In this document: positions 44,656-57,733 of the stretch, in pieces
How the letters are laid out: every line of letters begins with the position of its first letter
Numbering within the stretch: the stretch's first letter is position 1
Assembly: GCA_015501075.1 (NCBI GenBank)
Contig: JADNYJ010000099.1
Coordinates: 1 to 64,000 of the forward strand
DNA from: Gymnopilus junonius
Lineage: Eukaryota; Basidiomycota; Agaricomycetes; Agaricales; Galerinaceae
Reading direction: 5' to 3'
Length of the DNA: 64,000 nt
Notes under the pieces: model-generated
Told to the model about the DNA's origin: nothing
The model's input: only the letters and a program-made list of their open reading frames with translations
Database searches by the model: none
Translations under genes and position numbers: made by a program

Positions 44656-45384
44656 CTACCGATCCTCAAAAATCCCCGGCAAATCCTTCATCTCCAAAAG
44701 ATGCACACCCGCCTCCTCCAACTCGGCCTCAATATCCTGCTCAATCCTCCACGCAGGTGTGATCCCACCCCCATGCAACACCTCAATGCGATCATACGTC
44801 GCATGCGCGCCTTTAATCAACAACACTTCATTCCCCCTCCCTAGCGCCGCACTACATGTCGCCCGAATACTATAGTCCGTCTGGAACCCCGCCACCACAA
44901 TCTCCGCATGCGTGGGTATGATACTCCCCAGCTCCGTCCCCGCGAACGCGTTGTTCTTCCGCTTGTCGATGATAATCTCCCCTGGGAGCGCGGGGAAGAT
45001 GAGTTGCCAGCCTGCGGCGAGGGGTTCGTCGGGGTCCCCGACGTCACCGTTGTTCCGGACGTGCACTATTAAGGGAGGGGGATTGGCGGCGCGGGCGTAT
45101 GCGAGGATGTGGTTGAGGTTGGATTGGACGGTGCGGGATGCGGGGACGCCGACGGGAGGTGGGGAGAGCATGGCTACTTGGATGTCGAGCAGGAGGAGGA
45201 CGCGGTGGACATCATTTGGGGGGACGTTGGAAGAGGAGGAGGAGGTTGAAGAAGAGGGGCCGGTTTCCGTTGTACTCATGGGTGCCTGTGGACGCGTACT
45301 AGAGATGGGGTTGGTTGGGCCAGAGTCCGGTGGTGGAGGCGATAATGGAATACAAGAAAGAAAGGGGAAATCCGAGCAGAACAA
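44656..45384 (-). CDS. Isochorismatase-like (cysteine hydrolase family) protein
   Basis: A 242-residue single-exon open frame; an internal ATG at 45279 (MSTTETG) is an equally good start because the first 55 residues are low-complexity Ser/Pro. The fold markers are present: Asp in LLLLDIQVAML (residue 67), Lys in IDKRKNNAF (residues 141/143) and the nucleophile loop GFQTDYSIRAT. The nucleophile position, normally Cys, is Ser (residue 172, codon AGT at 44869-44871). Related fungal proteins hydrolyse small amides or vinyl ethers; with Ser the activity is uncertain. The frame is intact. Confidence 0.82.
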   Translation of the reverse strand: MFCSDFPFLSCIPLSPPPPDSGPTNPISSTRPQAPMSTTETGPSSSTSSSSSNVPPNDVHRVLLLLDIQVAMLSPPPVGVPASRTVQSNLNHILAYARAANPPPLIVHVRNNGDVGDPDEPLAAGWQLIFPALPGEIIIDKRKNNAFAGTELGSIIPTHAEIVVAGFQTDYSIRATCSAALGRGNEVLLIKGAHATYDRIEVLHGGGITPAWRIEQDIEAELEEAGVHLLEMKDLPGIFEDR

Positions 45385-47228
45385 AAGGTATTCAACAGCA
45401 AATGGGGCCTGAAATGCTGTGTCTTGACCAGAGGCGGTATACGATATCTATTTTAAATCAGTAACGGTGGTGGTACTCGTCCGGGTCTTCAAGGGCATGA
45501 AACAGAAGTCAAGAGAAAGTCACCAAGCACAACTCTGAACGAGTTGATAGGTCGAAAGACCAGGGATAGTCGATAAAATGTAAGGGAAATCTGAAGAACG
45601 GTCGTCGATGTCGTGCGACCTTAAGGCCTTACGGCTTGTGTGTCCCGGCCGATGGTCACGATTGTGCGGAACGGGTCGTGGTCAGGACGACGGCCAGCTA
45701 GCTTTTATAAAGGTCTAGCCCAAGGCCGATCGGCAGTGCGCAAAGGGGTGGCAACGGGAGAAATTTGCCACTTGCAAAATGGCAGGGGGGGTTGCGGACG
45801 AGCAGCGAACAGAGCCAATTTTTCAAGGTGATCATCATGATGACGTCGTTGCCAGAAGCTCGGATTTGGCTCTTACTACCCAGAAATCTAGGCCACATTT
45901 TTCCTTTTCCAAGTTATGAAAGCAGCTGTAGCAGGATGAGGCGAACGAGTTGTAGAATGCTGTAGAACTTGGCAGAATATTTGTGCGGGAAGAGTGCAGC
46001 TTGCAGGCAGGGATCTTCGCTATGATGTCATATAAAACCCCGAGAGAGTGGACTTGGACAAATGTCAATCATTGGACTTACGTGCGAAGGAAAGCAAGGT
46101 TAAGGCGAGGAAGACGCAAGGGATGTCGACGAGCTAGAGGCTTTGGGGCCGATGGAAGTAAAACGCAGGAGTAGATGACGAGTAAATAGGTGCAATGTAC
46201 AGGGGATCGATCCATTCATATTTGCGTTAACATGAGGATTTGGAGTGGGAACTATTTAATAACATCTGAGCCCCTTCGGGCCCAGAGCCAGCACGCGTGC
46301 AGTCAAAGTCAAGGACGACAGGAACGGTGTACAGCAGAACAAAATTGGACATGTCCTGCGATCATGTCATGTCTGGCCAGTGCTCAAATACATGAGCTCA
46401 TAATTAATTACCATGTGTAAATGCGGTATTTCAGGGATCCAATAGGCGTAGACAGGCTTGCGAGCACTTACATACTCTCATGTGTACACATGAAAGTTCA
46501 TAAAAGTAAATTCGAGACCACCAATGTGGACACCAACGATAATTGTCGCTAGCACTATGTAAAACGACCCAAGGTCCGCGTCATAACTGAATGCTTTCAT
46601 TGGATGAACGCATAGTCATATCATCAAGGTCAGTTCATAACATTTTTCTAGAAGGACCAGGCGTTGATGGAACTCCCGGGCCAAAGGAAGAACATGTGTC
46701 GAGGACAAATGAAAGAAATGGGACGCATGCAGATATCTGTAACTAGTAAAGCCTAACTTGAAGAGCAAAAAAATAACTCTCTAACAACCTGAAAAGTAGA
46801 CTAAAGCATCTATACAAAGTTTCCTGTATTAAAAAATCAGTTGTTTGAGGAACGAATATCGAAATGCTCCTGCCAGTGGCTAGTGCTAGGAAAAGGTCCG
46901 ACCGATTCAAATACGCAAACAAAAAAAGCCAAAAAGAGCAGAAACTCGCCTGATAAAATTTGAGAAACGGACCTCCAAGAGCGACTCCAGAATATCAATG
47001 AGGCCTGGCCGCTGTAAGAATCGGGATTTCGCCTTCACGGTGATGGTAGGCAGTGTTATTATAGCCCTCGGCATGATCACATGGACCCGGAACCGAGAGC
47101 GCGAAGTGTGGCTGTGCATTCGTTCCTCAATGTTCGAACCGCAACATCGTGTCCATTGAAGCTTCAGCACAGCGGTTTGCCGGAAGAATACGTCGCACGA
47201 TAATTTCCTCTCGAACTAGTACCAATTA
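45385..47228. other. Gene-free stretch
   Basis: Nothing convincing on either strand; only short frames without domain signals. Confidence 0.45.
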
Positions 47229-48547
47229 ATGCTGAGATACCGTCTTCTATGGCACTTTCCTGAACGTAGACATTTTCTTTCAAGCAGGCAAGGATCCTCC
47301 GTCCTGCGCAGCATATTCCTTCGATTTTATCAAGCTAACCACACATCCTTCTTCTCCTTTTATCGACCCGCACCCGATGTGTGCACCTCTTGTCACAAGT
47401 TAAGTCTGCTCGGGTTGGCGTCGAGTGGCACTCGATACGCCAGCAATTTGGTCTTCTATGTACATCCGTAACACTCTCCATGGTGACCTCCTCCAATTGT
47501 GGCTTCGAAGATCAGGGAAGAAGAGCGTATTGGACCTTCATATTCATGCTGAGCATAGAATAGGCGAGGTGGCTGCTTCAATGAGCGATGATCCCTTGCA
47601 TTTGCGTCTGGACATGAAGACCTCGCCTTCGTTAGTTGCTCAAGCATGGGATTTGGTAGTAAAGGAGATACACCGCTGGCGACGCGTACAACTTGTATTG
47701 GACCGACATGCTGTTTTTCGACTCCTTGACTTGCCATTGAGAAATTCTACGACGCCGGCGGTGGAGCACCTTTCTATCCAACTCGATTTTCGAGGTGATC
47801 AGCCTGGGATTCAGATCCTGGACGCTCTTCAGCACTACAACACGCCATCTCCCCGTAGCAACTTTAAACTATCTTGGGAAAGCATGTCGTTGCCCAGTCT
47901 CGCTTACCACCAACATGGCCTTATCTCCGAGATATTCACCTTACAATGGGGTTGACCATGGATGAATGCGTCCGGTTCCTGAAGCAGTGTACATCCGCGG
48001 AAGAGGTGACGCTAGGGTGTATAACTAATAATTGGCTTAGGGACCTAGACAACGAACACGAACTGCTTATGAAAGAGAGAAATATTCCTAACGCTTTAGA
48101 TGTGGCGCACCTGTTTCTCGGAATACGCTACAAGAGCTCAGGAGGCTAAGTCTGGAACTCGATGGATCGGTGTGCGATTGTACGCTCATTCTTCAAAATT
48201 TCAAACTTTCGTCTCCGTGAACATTGCGATTCCAGAATTTCAAGACTAGTATAGAGAGTTACCACAAGTTGGAAAGTTTCCTCCTGCGTTCTTTCGGGTC
48301 CGAAGCTGGAAGTAGGCTTGAGGACCTGTTCATAGTTGACCATTACATGGAACAGCGCATCCTTCCATTTTTCCTCTTCTTGAGAAATACAGACGGAACA
48401 ATTATTCCTTCCGTGAGTATCTACCTCGGAGGAATTGGAAAGTCTATTGGGATTATTGCGGAACCGACACTTGTGGACAACTATTCCCAAGACGCTTATG
48501 GTGGGACATGGGTCGAACGGGGCGGTTTGCCTGATAGTTTTTGTTGA
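47229..48547 (+). pseudogene. F-box/leucine-rich-repeat-like protein, frame broken
   Basis: An F-box-like start (VLRSIFLRFYQ near 47305) leads to the hallmark of basidiomycete F-box proteins, VCSGWRRVALDTPAIWSSMY (47402-47463). LRR-like segments follow: PAVEHLSIQLD, WPYLRDIHLTMG, TSAEEVTLGC, TLQELRRLSLEL. Frame changes occur near 47398, 47905 and 48130. The last part (48224-48547) is open but without a clear motif. F-box proteins recruit substrates to SCF ubiquitin ligases; these fungal ones form large fast-evolving families. Confidence 0.65.
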
Positions 48548-50796
48548 TATGATTCCCATGTATGTTTTTTAGGTTTAAGCGCAAGATATTTTATGTATAG
48601 AACGTTGTAGAACAAAGATAGGGACATGGACGTCTGGGATTTTCTAAGTCTCGACTGTGAATACTTCTTATTTCTCCGCCTTAGAACCAGAATCCAGGTT
48701 CAAGAAAGCTCTTATCTTTACTCACGTCTGGTCAATATTGCCTACTCCACAAGGACTAAATATTGAGGTCTTGAGGTCCTTAAATAAGCTTTAGATAGGC
48801 TCTAAATGGGCGCGGAACTAGTTGCGCTGTATGGGGTCCGTGTCAAGCGTTGAGCGCCGGCCTGAACATCAGCCGCTGTCTTCTTTGATTTTTCCAAACT
48901 TATCCTAGATAAACTTTCGCCTGAGCAGGTTATGGTATCGCCGTTGATTAATTTTATTTCTACCGCCACCTGTGGCTTGATCGTGGGCATTGTTCATTTT
49001 GGACGGTGAGAGACGCCGTTGATGGTCCAGGTAATACTATTTATATCACGAGACTAAACATAAGGAGGACATTATTTCCATGTCAAGACTTTCGACCTTT
49101 CTTGCGTCATGCGATAAGGTGTCCGTGGTATTGGTGGTACGGCCTCCGGTACCGAGGTGCTCTGCCGCCGCTAGGCTTGCCTTCCACGAGTGACATTTAA
49201 ATCTCCGAGGTTCTTCTTTTCTTCGTGCATTGTTAAAATGCATAAAAGCCCCGTAGCAGGAGCAATTGCAAGATAAGCGTCGATATTTTGACAGATACTC
49301 ATAGCGAGCTGGGTCGTTTGTCTTAACTTACCTTCTTCGTTATCTTAATTCCTTTTACCTCCTAAAATATTCTAGAATTCATGTCAATATCTTTCCGCCT
49401 TTGGCACAGAAACAATGAAGTTTGTGATGGAACTTTCCAAATGGCGGGTACCCGTAAACTTGGAGAGATATTGATATTGGGGAGGTATTGCTTCAATTTG
49501 CCGATGTGTTCACACCGACGAGATGGCCGATCAGACTCGGACACTATTTCTCGTGCAACCGGTACCGAATTCTAGCACCAACTCTCGGATTCTTTTTGTT
49601 GCTGGTTCTGGGCGAGAAAAATACGTCGAAGCGACCAGGAACCAAACAAGCAAGGTACATAATTTGAGTCCTTTTAGAGTCTGGTCAGTGGACAATGTGA
49701 TTGTCCTTCTTTTAAACTCTGCGTAGAATGATGGAAGAATTGTAGGATTTGGAGCAGATAAAATAGGTAGACATTTCGCACCTAAGTTTGGAACTGCCCG
49801 GGCTTTGTGAAGACGACGGTCGTGATACTACATAGATCTACAGCACTTTGGGTGTATTTCGCTGAGATTGAAATCGCATATGATCAGGTCGGTCCGCACG
49901 AAATGATTACAGACCGTGAACGTCCTGCCTCACCGACATTGGATTGCAAATATACTGCAGACAATGTTAGAGTAGAGACTACGAACGCTTCGTACATTGA
50001 AGGGAACTATCTTAGTATCGGTTATGTTCACCGACTATCAAGGACCGTCGTTGTATTGCGTCAAGTGTTTCTACAATTCAATGCCACTTGAGTTAGTATC
50101 TGTCCGGCAAGCTGAGTACTATGACCGTTTCAAAGGTAGTACAAATATGATCGCTTTATTCATCTTCAACCTAGCTTCAACGATTATCCCTGCTAGTTGA
50201 CTAGAGCACTACTCCTTGATAAGTACTTCGTAAATAGTACGTAATGAACAAGTTGTCGTCAAAGAGTTCGAAACAAGCGCCCATGCAAATTACGTCCACG
50301 TTCAGTCGGTAAATAAGGAGTAAATGTGAAATGGAGAATAGTTGGATGAAAGGAGGACTGTAACCTTTCGGAAGACATTATGATTTCCTCTGAGTCTGAT
50401 CTCTATTAACTGATGTGTGGCTGTGCCAACTATGTAAGGGCCTAGACTAAACTGACGTCATCGGCCTGACCGCTTTACGACCACGATGTTGTCCTCACAA
50501 AAGGCAGCCATTTCTCCCTTCACCGTCGCCATTCCTCTCTCTGTGAAGTAAAAAACATAGCACTGCTTCCCATTCTACTCAATAAGCGACGTCCAACTCG
50601 TCTGGTTAACCATGGTTACTGGATTGCCTCACGACTTCAACAAAAGCGTTTGCCGTTCGGGTCGCATACATATCTGGGGAACAATAGCTATCAACGTAAC
50701 CTCGACAGTACAATGCGGCTTGCTACCAGCTCGTGATACCTAGACTCTTGTGGCTTATAACCTCGGTTCTCTATCGCACGACGCCTTCAAACCCTT
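48548..50796. other. Gene-free stretch
   Basis: No supported gene. Short plus-strand frames near 49520 and 49810 have no recognisable domain and no clear splice links. Confidence 0.45.
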
Positions 50797-51828
50797 GTGC
50801 ATTTCCGAGCACTCACCTGTCTTTCGTCCCCGCCCAGCGCGAAAGCCGCCTCCTTAGTAGATCTAAGAGCGGAATATCTTGTCCGATTGGTGCTTTGCTC
50901 TACAATTGGGTCAATTATCTGCGATCTCCGTTCGACGCCACAGATGCCCACTGTAACGTTCTCTTCATTACCTTTGCCAAAGATCGGTAAAGCATGGCGT
51001 AAGCACCATCGCTCGTCTTCTCCGCATTCGGAAACCCAACCATTACTCGAGCGCCCCTTTGAAGAGAGTCGACGAGACAGTTTCCTTGGCTGGAATCCTT
51101 CCCAACGTTCTCGATGGACGAAATTACCGGACCTTGCTCGTGATGACGAATTATACGCATTGAGCGCTGCCATCGTTCCAAAACTGCTAAATGCGGAGCG
51201 CAGAGAATCCAGTGATCATCGAGCTGGCGCCAAAAATATCAGTACCATCCACGTCCACGTTCCACCACCATCTCCTCGGAAAGTCAATTCATCCCTCTCT
51301 TCAATTCCGAATAGGTCTAAAATTTACCTGGGTCGGACTCGTGGTTCAAAATCTCGACTCCGAGCAAATCAGCCCATCATGGTGCAGCTCCGCATAGATC
51401 ACCGGGCATATCAACCAAAAGGCTTCTTGCCTCCTCCATTGTCTCCGATTAAAGAGGATTCTGAATTTGAAGAGGGGCGTTATCATGATAGTTACAAAAC
51501 GCCAAGGATACCTCCCGGGCTCCACGGGATCAAAGAGGAACTGGAAGAAGGAGAGGAAGAGGAGGACCTTGCGCAGCAACAGTGTGATATATCGCACAAT
51601 CTCGCTGCAACGATTAATCCATTTGACGATTTTTTCGGATTGGAATATGAGGAGATGGACCTTGCTGATATTTCTTTGTTGAAAGATGCACTTCCTTCCG
51701 CCTCAGGTGGCGTTAACGTCGAGGACGGTGATGGATTGGCTCTGAAGGAGTTCGTCAATTCGAAACAAGTCCAGATATCAATGCACCAGTCCCTTCACTC
51801 CGAACAGACCGTTGAGTATTCGGTTTAG
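50797..51828 (+). CDS. Unknown hydrophilic protein
   Basis: Open frame of 343 residues without a break. The ATG at 50944 (MPTVTFSSLPLPKIGKAWRKHH) gives a more typical N-terminus and may be the true start, leaving 294 residues. The protein is rich in Ser, Arg and Pro in the first two thirds and acidic in the last third (IKEELEEGEEEEDL near 51525). No membrane helix or known domain is seen; it looks largely disordered. The antisense frames are shorter. Confidence 0.6.
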   Translation: MHFRALTCLSSPPSAKAASLVDLRAEYLVRLVLCSTIGSIICDLRSTPQMPTVTFSSLPLPKIGKAWRKHHRSSSPHSETQPLLERPFEESRRDSFLGWNPSQRSRWTKLPDLARDDELYALSAAIVPKLLNAERRESSDHRAGAKNISTIHVHVPPPSPRKVNSSLSSIPNRSKIYLGRTRGSKSRLRANQPIMVQLRIDHRAYQPKGFLPPPLSPIKEDSEFEEGRYHDSYKTPRIPPGLHGIKEELEEGEEEEDLAQQQCDISHNLAATINPFDDFFGLEYEEMDLADISLLKDALPSASGGVNVEDGDGLALKEFVNSKQVQISMHQSLHSEQTVEYSV

Positions 51829-53125
51829 ATAGCTGCTGTGGTTTTAGTCTCTGTAGTGATCATGTATATTAGGCTCACCATACAGTTTACGCCCCGATGA
51901 CGATCATTTTGGATTTTAATTTCGGTACATACTCCGCGAACGTCGTTTAAATCTCGGCCACTTTGTCAAGATTAGAATGAGAAACCGTGTGGAAAGGAAT
52001 GTTGCTTCTATCATTTTATCTGAAGTTGGAATCGATGCAACGCGGGTATATTGACTGGAATCCTGGACCTGAGTTCGGAACATATGTATTCCTCGATTAG
52101 CCTCGAGGCATTGGTTCTCAAGAAGGAGCTGTCGAAATCAGAACATCCTTTCGCATCTTCGTGGAATCCTCGCAACATCATTGAATTAAACTGTCCGGGG
52201 AAAGCTCGCTCACGGTAAATGTATCCTTTATGTCATTGGAAGAATGGAGATGAGATAAAGAATAGCATATTTCGTTAGTCCAGAGTTCTGATTTAAATTG
52301 AATGCCGATATTCTTGCACTTTATAAGTCCCCAGGCCCCATATCGAGAGAAACTCTATTCGAGTGGCGTATACAATTAGATCGCTGAATATTGAAATGGA
52401 TTGAAATTAAGAGCTCTGATCGGGTTAAGATCATTGTAACGTCATAGTTAAGTATTATATGTACAGTATGTGGGTCGATAAGGTGACATCGGTGGCGGTG
52501 GATTCATTTAATCATTATTGATTGAAGCTTTAAAAACGTTTGATGTAGCGCTCTCTGAGCAAGCTAAATAGACTGTACTGTAGAATTACAAGTGTCCGTG
52601 GAAAACAAGTAAAATCATTGTCATCACAGTTTAAAGAGCACTTAGCTCTGGAGACGCCGAAATTTCTTTCCCCTATTTTTCGACTTTTCTTCCAGCGTGC
52701 ATTTGAATTACGGACAATTCTGTGGTTGTTATTGGCCATAAGCATTCCAAAGAAGCCTATTCTTTGACTCATTTTCAATTAAATGAAGAGATAAGATCAC
52801 ACACGTTCGCAAGGACTTGACTCACTTGGCAAGGACAGAGTAGGCGGTTATCCGGCTGCTCGGCAACAAATGGAGAAAAAACTCACCGAACTACTAAAAT
52901 TGGAAATAACCGGCGGTCCCGCCAATGCGGCACTGGGCTCTTTCTTTCTGGCGACCACTTCAGGCATCCTAGGACACCGATCAGCATCTTTTTTCGTGGG
53001 CTTCGGGCTGGCTTTAAAGCCTTGGAATCAGGGAAAGGATAGCCATTGTGGAGTCCATACCACTTCTCCCTTTATCTCGCCAGAAATCGAGAGCGCAACC
53101 CACTCTAATACCCGCCGCGTTTGTC
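51829..53125. other. Gene-free stretch upstream of the phosphate transporter
   Basis: No supported coding region. An open frame at 52870-53166 runs over the transporter start codon and first intron in another frame and is not credible. Confidence 0.5.
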
Positions 53126-56100
53126 ATGAAATTCAGGTATGCATTTGCTACATTATAGAGATTTGAGCAGTGTCTAATGGTATTTTAGTTCGTCTCTGAA
53201 GTTCAATGCAATTTCAGAATGGTGGGATCAATATATCTCGTATGTGCCACGTTTGTTAACGCCACCAGTCAACGCATTGACTTGTGTCTCGAAACTCCAG
53301 CTACGACTCTCTGAAGAAGTTCATCTACCAGCTGGAGAAACAGCAGAGTGGGCGCGATGCCGTTCTTGTTCGTGATATTGAAGCAAATGAACACAGCTCC
53401 TTGCTCGGCGGCCAGCATGCTGCCGACACCGACCCCTTGTTCATCCCAGCACTCGACAAAGAGCTCCAAAAGGTCGTACACTTTTACTTGCAGCAGGAGA
53501 AGGAACTCTTTGAAGATTTGGCCGAATTAGAGAAGGAAATAGAACGACTAGATGAAGCAGACTTTCCTGAAGGATACCACTATGAGGACTTTGATGATGA
53601 GGACGAAGATGATGATGAAAGCATATCAGCTTCCCGAAGCCCGGATGCTACGAGGAATCGAAAAAGGAGGATAAGTCGGGCTCGTCGCGCAGGTACGGCA
53701 TGCTATTCAGTGGCTATTGTCCTAATCTGACCGTTGGCCTTGGTTAGGCGCTGCGAGTGCGCCGCATGAACGTCGGTTCAGCGTGTCATCGTCCGAAGAC
53801 AATATGGAAGATGGAGACGTGTCTCATCGTGGGTCAAGGTCCCAAGGAACGCTAGGGAGAATTTCCAACAAAATTAGCGACCTCAGAGATAGCATCGTCT
53901 CGACATCATCGGTAGCAGACCGTTCAATCTGGACAGCGAAGACCGATTACGCCTATGACACTCGGCTCTTATTTAAGCGGAGACTCACCAACTTCTACAT
54001 CGCTTTCACCAACCTCAAGTCCTACGTAGAAGTAAACTATGCTGGCTTCCGAAAAATCCTCAAGAAGTATGCTTCAACTTTCTTCCGCAACGTGTTGTCA
54101 TGTATATTTATTTTATCTGTCTAGGTATGACAAAGTCACCTATTCCGACCTGAAGGACCAGTACCTCCACGAGAAGGTGGAACTTGCTACCCCTTTTACT
54201 CAGCCCTCGAAAGACAGGATCAACGATACTCTTAACCTACTGATCGAGCTGTACGCGAAATGCGTCATGCGAGGTGACAAGGCTGCTGCTCGTCAACAAT
54301 TACGCCTCCACCAGCGGGAGAATATCGCTTGGGAGCGCGACACTGTGTGGCGACAGATGATTGGCCGAGAACGCAGAGGGGAACTGGGTGCAGACGACCT
54401 TGCTGGCGCAATATTGCTGCATGGACCCGAAACCCCTGTCATGGATCTTCCCACGCCAGGGGGTAAGTTTAGGATCAAGATAACCAAACGCAACATCTTC
54501 AAATTTATAGCTTTCCTTATTTTAATCGTGCTGCTGAATATCCAAGTCGTTGAGGCAGAACCTGCTAATCGTTGTTTTGCTGTTCTTATTTTTTGCACCG
54601 TGCTATGGGCTACTGAAGTAAGTTATCTTATTCGATTCTTGCATTTTATCCAGCTCAATGTTGGGTCAGGCCATCCCTCTTTTTGTTACCTCAATGTTTG
54701 TCCCCCTTCTCCTGGTTCTTCTTGGTATCCCATGCGACAGCGAAGGAATCCAGTTGAGCACGAAAGAAGCTACCAAGTAAAGTTTAGAGATGTATTTTGC
54801 TATTCCTCTTGTCGACTGACATTCCATCATTAGATTTGTGTTTTCCATCATGTTCTCGCCAACTATCATGCTACTGATCGGCGGCTTCACTATCTCTTCC
54901 GCGCTCAGTAAAACCAACATTGATCGCGTCTTGATCACGAAGGTCCTTACTCTGGCCGGTACCCGTCCAAGCACTGTATTGCTGACCTTCATGGGAGTGT
55001 CTTGTTTTGCAAGCATGTGGATAAGGTACCTTCATTTTTTTCCTTCCTTTGGCATCTTTGATTTGCGTTTGTGGTCGGGATCTAACTGAGTGTTTTCACA
55101 GCAACGTCGCTGCTCCAACTCTTTGTTTCTCCTTGATTAAGGTATGTGGCCGGCCTTGCTTCCTGTCTGCTGACCTTGGGTCCGGTCAACGTCCGTGGAG
55201 TTGGACTTATGATAATTATTTTTGCAGCCAATATTACGAACACTTCCTCCAAGAGCGACCTTTGCTCCTTGCCTTATTGTAAGGAATACAATTTCCCTCC
55301 TTTTGTTCACACCGTCTGACTGCCGTTTATGTCGCCTCATCCGATACAATAGTTAGCCATCGCGCTAGCGGCGAATATTGGTGGACAAAGCTCTCCGATT
55401 TCGTCACCCCAGAACCTTATTGCCATTGAATACATGGACAACAAGCCGATTGGGGTACTTGGTTCGCAGTGGCCCTTCCCGTATCGGCCGTCTCCATTTT
55501 CTTGATCTGGCTGCTTCTTCTAATTTCTTACAAACCTGCTCGTTCGCCGATGGAGAAGGTTACATTGAAATAAGGCCGTTCGTCCGCCCAAGGAACCGTT
55601 CACGCTCAAACAGTACTGGGTCACATTTGTTTGCATTGTCACTATCGGCTTGTGGTGCATCGAACACAAGATCGAGGGTGTTGTCGGTGACATGGGTGTC
55701 ATTGCCATCATCCCCGTGGTCGCGTTTTTCTCAACGGGTGTGCTGAAAAAGGTAAGCTGATACCTGGCCCTTCTTGGTCCCGTCTTTCTGTTTCCGTATT
55801 TACGGCTGAATTGTTCCGGTGGACCAGGACGATTTTGAGCATTTCATGTGGACCATTGTATTCCTGGCAATGGGGGGCATTGCCTTGGGTAAAGGTGTCA
55901 CGTCGAGTGGTCTGCTCACCGTCATGGACGTCTTAATAAGAAGACTTGTCGAGGGCCTGTCGCTTCCTTCCGTTGTGCTGATATTATCTCCCATCGTATT
56001 GGTCAGTGGATTCTATGGAATTAGTATTCACCTTTCCGCAGGCTGACAGAGGGGTCATAGATTATATCCACTTTCATTAGTCACACCATTGCAAGCGTCC

Positions 56101-56502
56101 TCTTAGCCCCCATCGCCCAGGAAGTTGGAAGAGCCCTGCCAGGCGACCAGAGCAATCTTCTCGTTTTCATCACCGGTCTCATCTGTTCATGTGGTATGGG
56201 CATGCCTGTCTCTGGCTTTCCTAATCAGACCGCGTAAGTTTGAGTTTTTCTTTTTCGGTGCCTGAGTTTATCGCGTCCTTCTGATGATATCTGTTGTGGG
56301 ACAGAGCCACCCAAGAAGACGATTAGGTGAACTGTATCTGACCAATATGGATTTCCTTAAAAACGGTGTACCGGCCAGTATAATCGCCACCCTGGTAAGC
56401 GAAAATTATAGACGCAATTGGTGCACGGAATCGCTCAATTGAGTTCCCGTCCGACAGGTCGTGTCCAGCCTGGGGTTCGCTTTAATGAAGCTTGTAGGGT
56501 AA
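53126..56502 (+). CDS. PHO91: SPX-domain phosphate transporter (Pho87/90/91 type)
   Basis: Fourteen exons: 53126-53136, 53189-53239, 53301-53692, 53748-54066, 54125-54617, 54670-54776, 54834-55025, 55102-55141, 55228-55278, 55353-55751, 55828-56001, 56061-56233, 56305-56394, 56458-56502. The N-terminus is an SPX domain (MKFSSSLKFNAISEWW, YDSLKKFIYQLEK, LTNFYIAFTNLKSYVEVNY, GFRKILKKYDKVT) that senses inositol pyrophosphates. The C-terminus is a divalent-anion (DASS) transporter with about 12 membrane helices, including FSPTIMLLIGGFTISSAL, IALAANIGGQSSPISSPQN and FITGLICSCGMGMPVSGFPN. Whether it is the vacuolar (Pho91) or plasma-membrane type cannot be told. Four single-base losses (near 55453, 55570, 55590 and 56323) are needed; with them the phases close at 846 residues. 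Confidence 0.9.
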
Positions 56503-57733
56503 GTGTTACTGCCTTCATACTTTATCTGCGCAGCTGAGCACTTAGTTTCTAGGATATAAGTTGCTACCATTTAACAGTGTATCTATGTTGCCCGTCTATT
56601 CGCTCTGCTGCGAGTTGCCAGTTACTTTGTATTGTGCTCACCAACGCTTTTGCATGACATCAAGATTTGATCTCGTTCTTTTCAAATTCGTTTTATGCGT
56701 CCCATGCCTTTAACGGCTGTCACTGATTATTACTCACGGCCGTAGCTCATCCGGGGCGCAGAGACGGGGTAGACGTCAATTCTCGATGAACTCACGACTC
56801 CGCATGCCGGACCGGCCATCTCAAATATATGTTCCAGGACTCCCCTGCAGGTAGGTTTTTCTGTGACGGGATTCTAGACGCCAAATTGAATTAATACAAA
56901 CATGCACTCGTGTGATTTTCTTCCATAGGTTCATGGAGGCCTTATATCGAGGACTGGTTGAACCCGTTCTCGCGGTCGTCACGGTTGGTGGAGGCCAAGC
57001 TGAGGGTCATGTGTTGCGAATGTGAATCGTGAAGCGGCGCAGGTTTGTGTACCTTTACTTGATTGCCCTCGATGAAGACTGAAAGGGATCTCGTTCTGTA
57101 GGTGAGGGTACCCACTCGGCTAGGGATAGCTGAAAGTCCTGGTCTTTTTTGGAAGATTAGGATTGGCTAGGATTGGTCAATCCTTCGGTTTCTAAGTCAA
57201 AAATAGAACCGGCTCGGCACCGACAACCCTAGCCCGCGTTAGCTGGGAGCGAATCTTGAGTTCCGAGGCTGACCAAGGAGAGAACTCATCAATACCTCAA
57301 AGAAGAATGACAATGAGACGCACTTTAAGCACCAGAATAATGGTACAAAGCAACTCTGTTGGGATCAGAGGGAAAAGGATTCTTCCGACTCTGGCTGGAA
57401 TACATACGCTTCCGCGACCTCATGGTGACTTGTCCATTCCTTCTGCTTGCCCTGTGAGCTGGAGGCCACTCGTTCTAATGCCGCGTGTAGGCACCGTATG
57501 ACCGCCAACATATGTCGAGATCACCTTTCCCGCTCTCGTGGCGGCTCTGAGAGATTGATAAATTAGACGTCGAACTAAAATAGGATGGTATAAGGTTGCC
57601 AGCGAATTATACAGTGCATGTGCTAGCTGTGGGGTATGTAATAGAAATAACTATACCAATACATGGAGTAAGTATATATGAAAGAAGTCGAGCAGGGCAA
57701 GAAATAGGCGAATAATAAAAACATGCAAAGTTA
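56503..57733. other. Convergent intergenic region
   Basis: No supported gene. Contains a short TAGGATTGGC repeat near 57160-57182. An 81-codon plus frame at 57256 is not supported. Confidence 0.5.
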
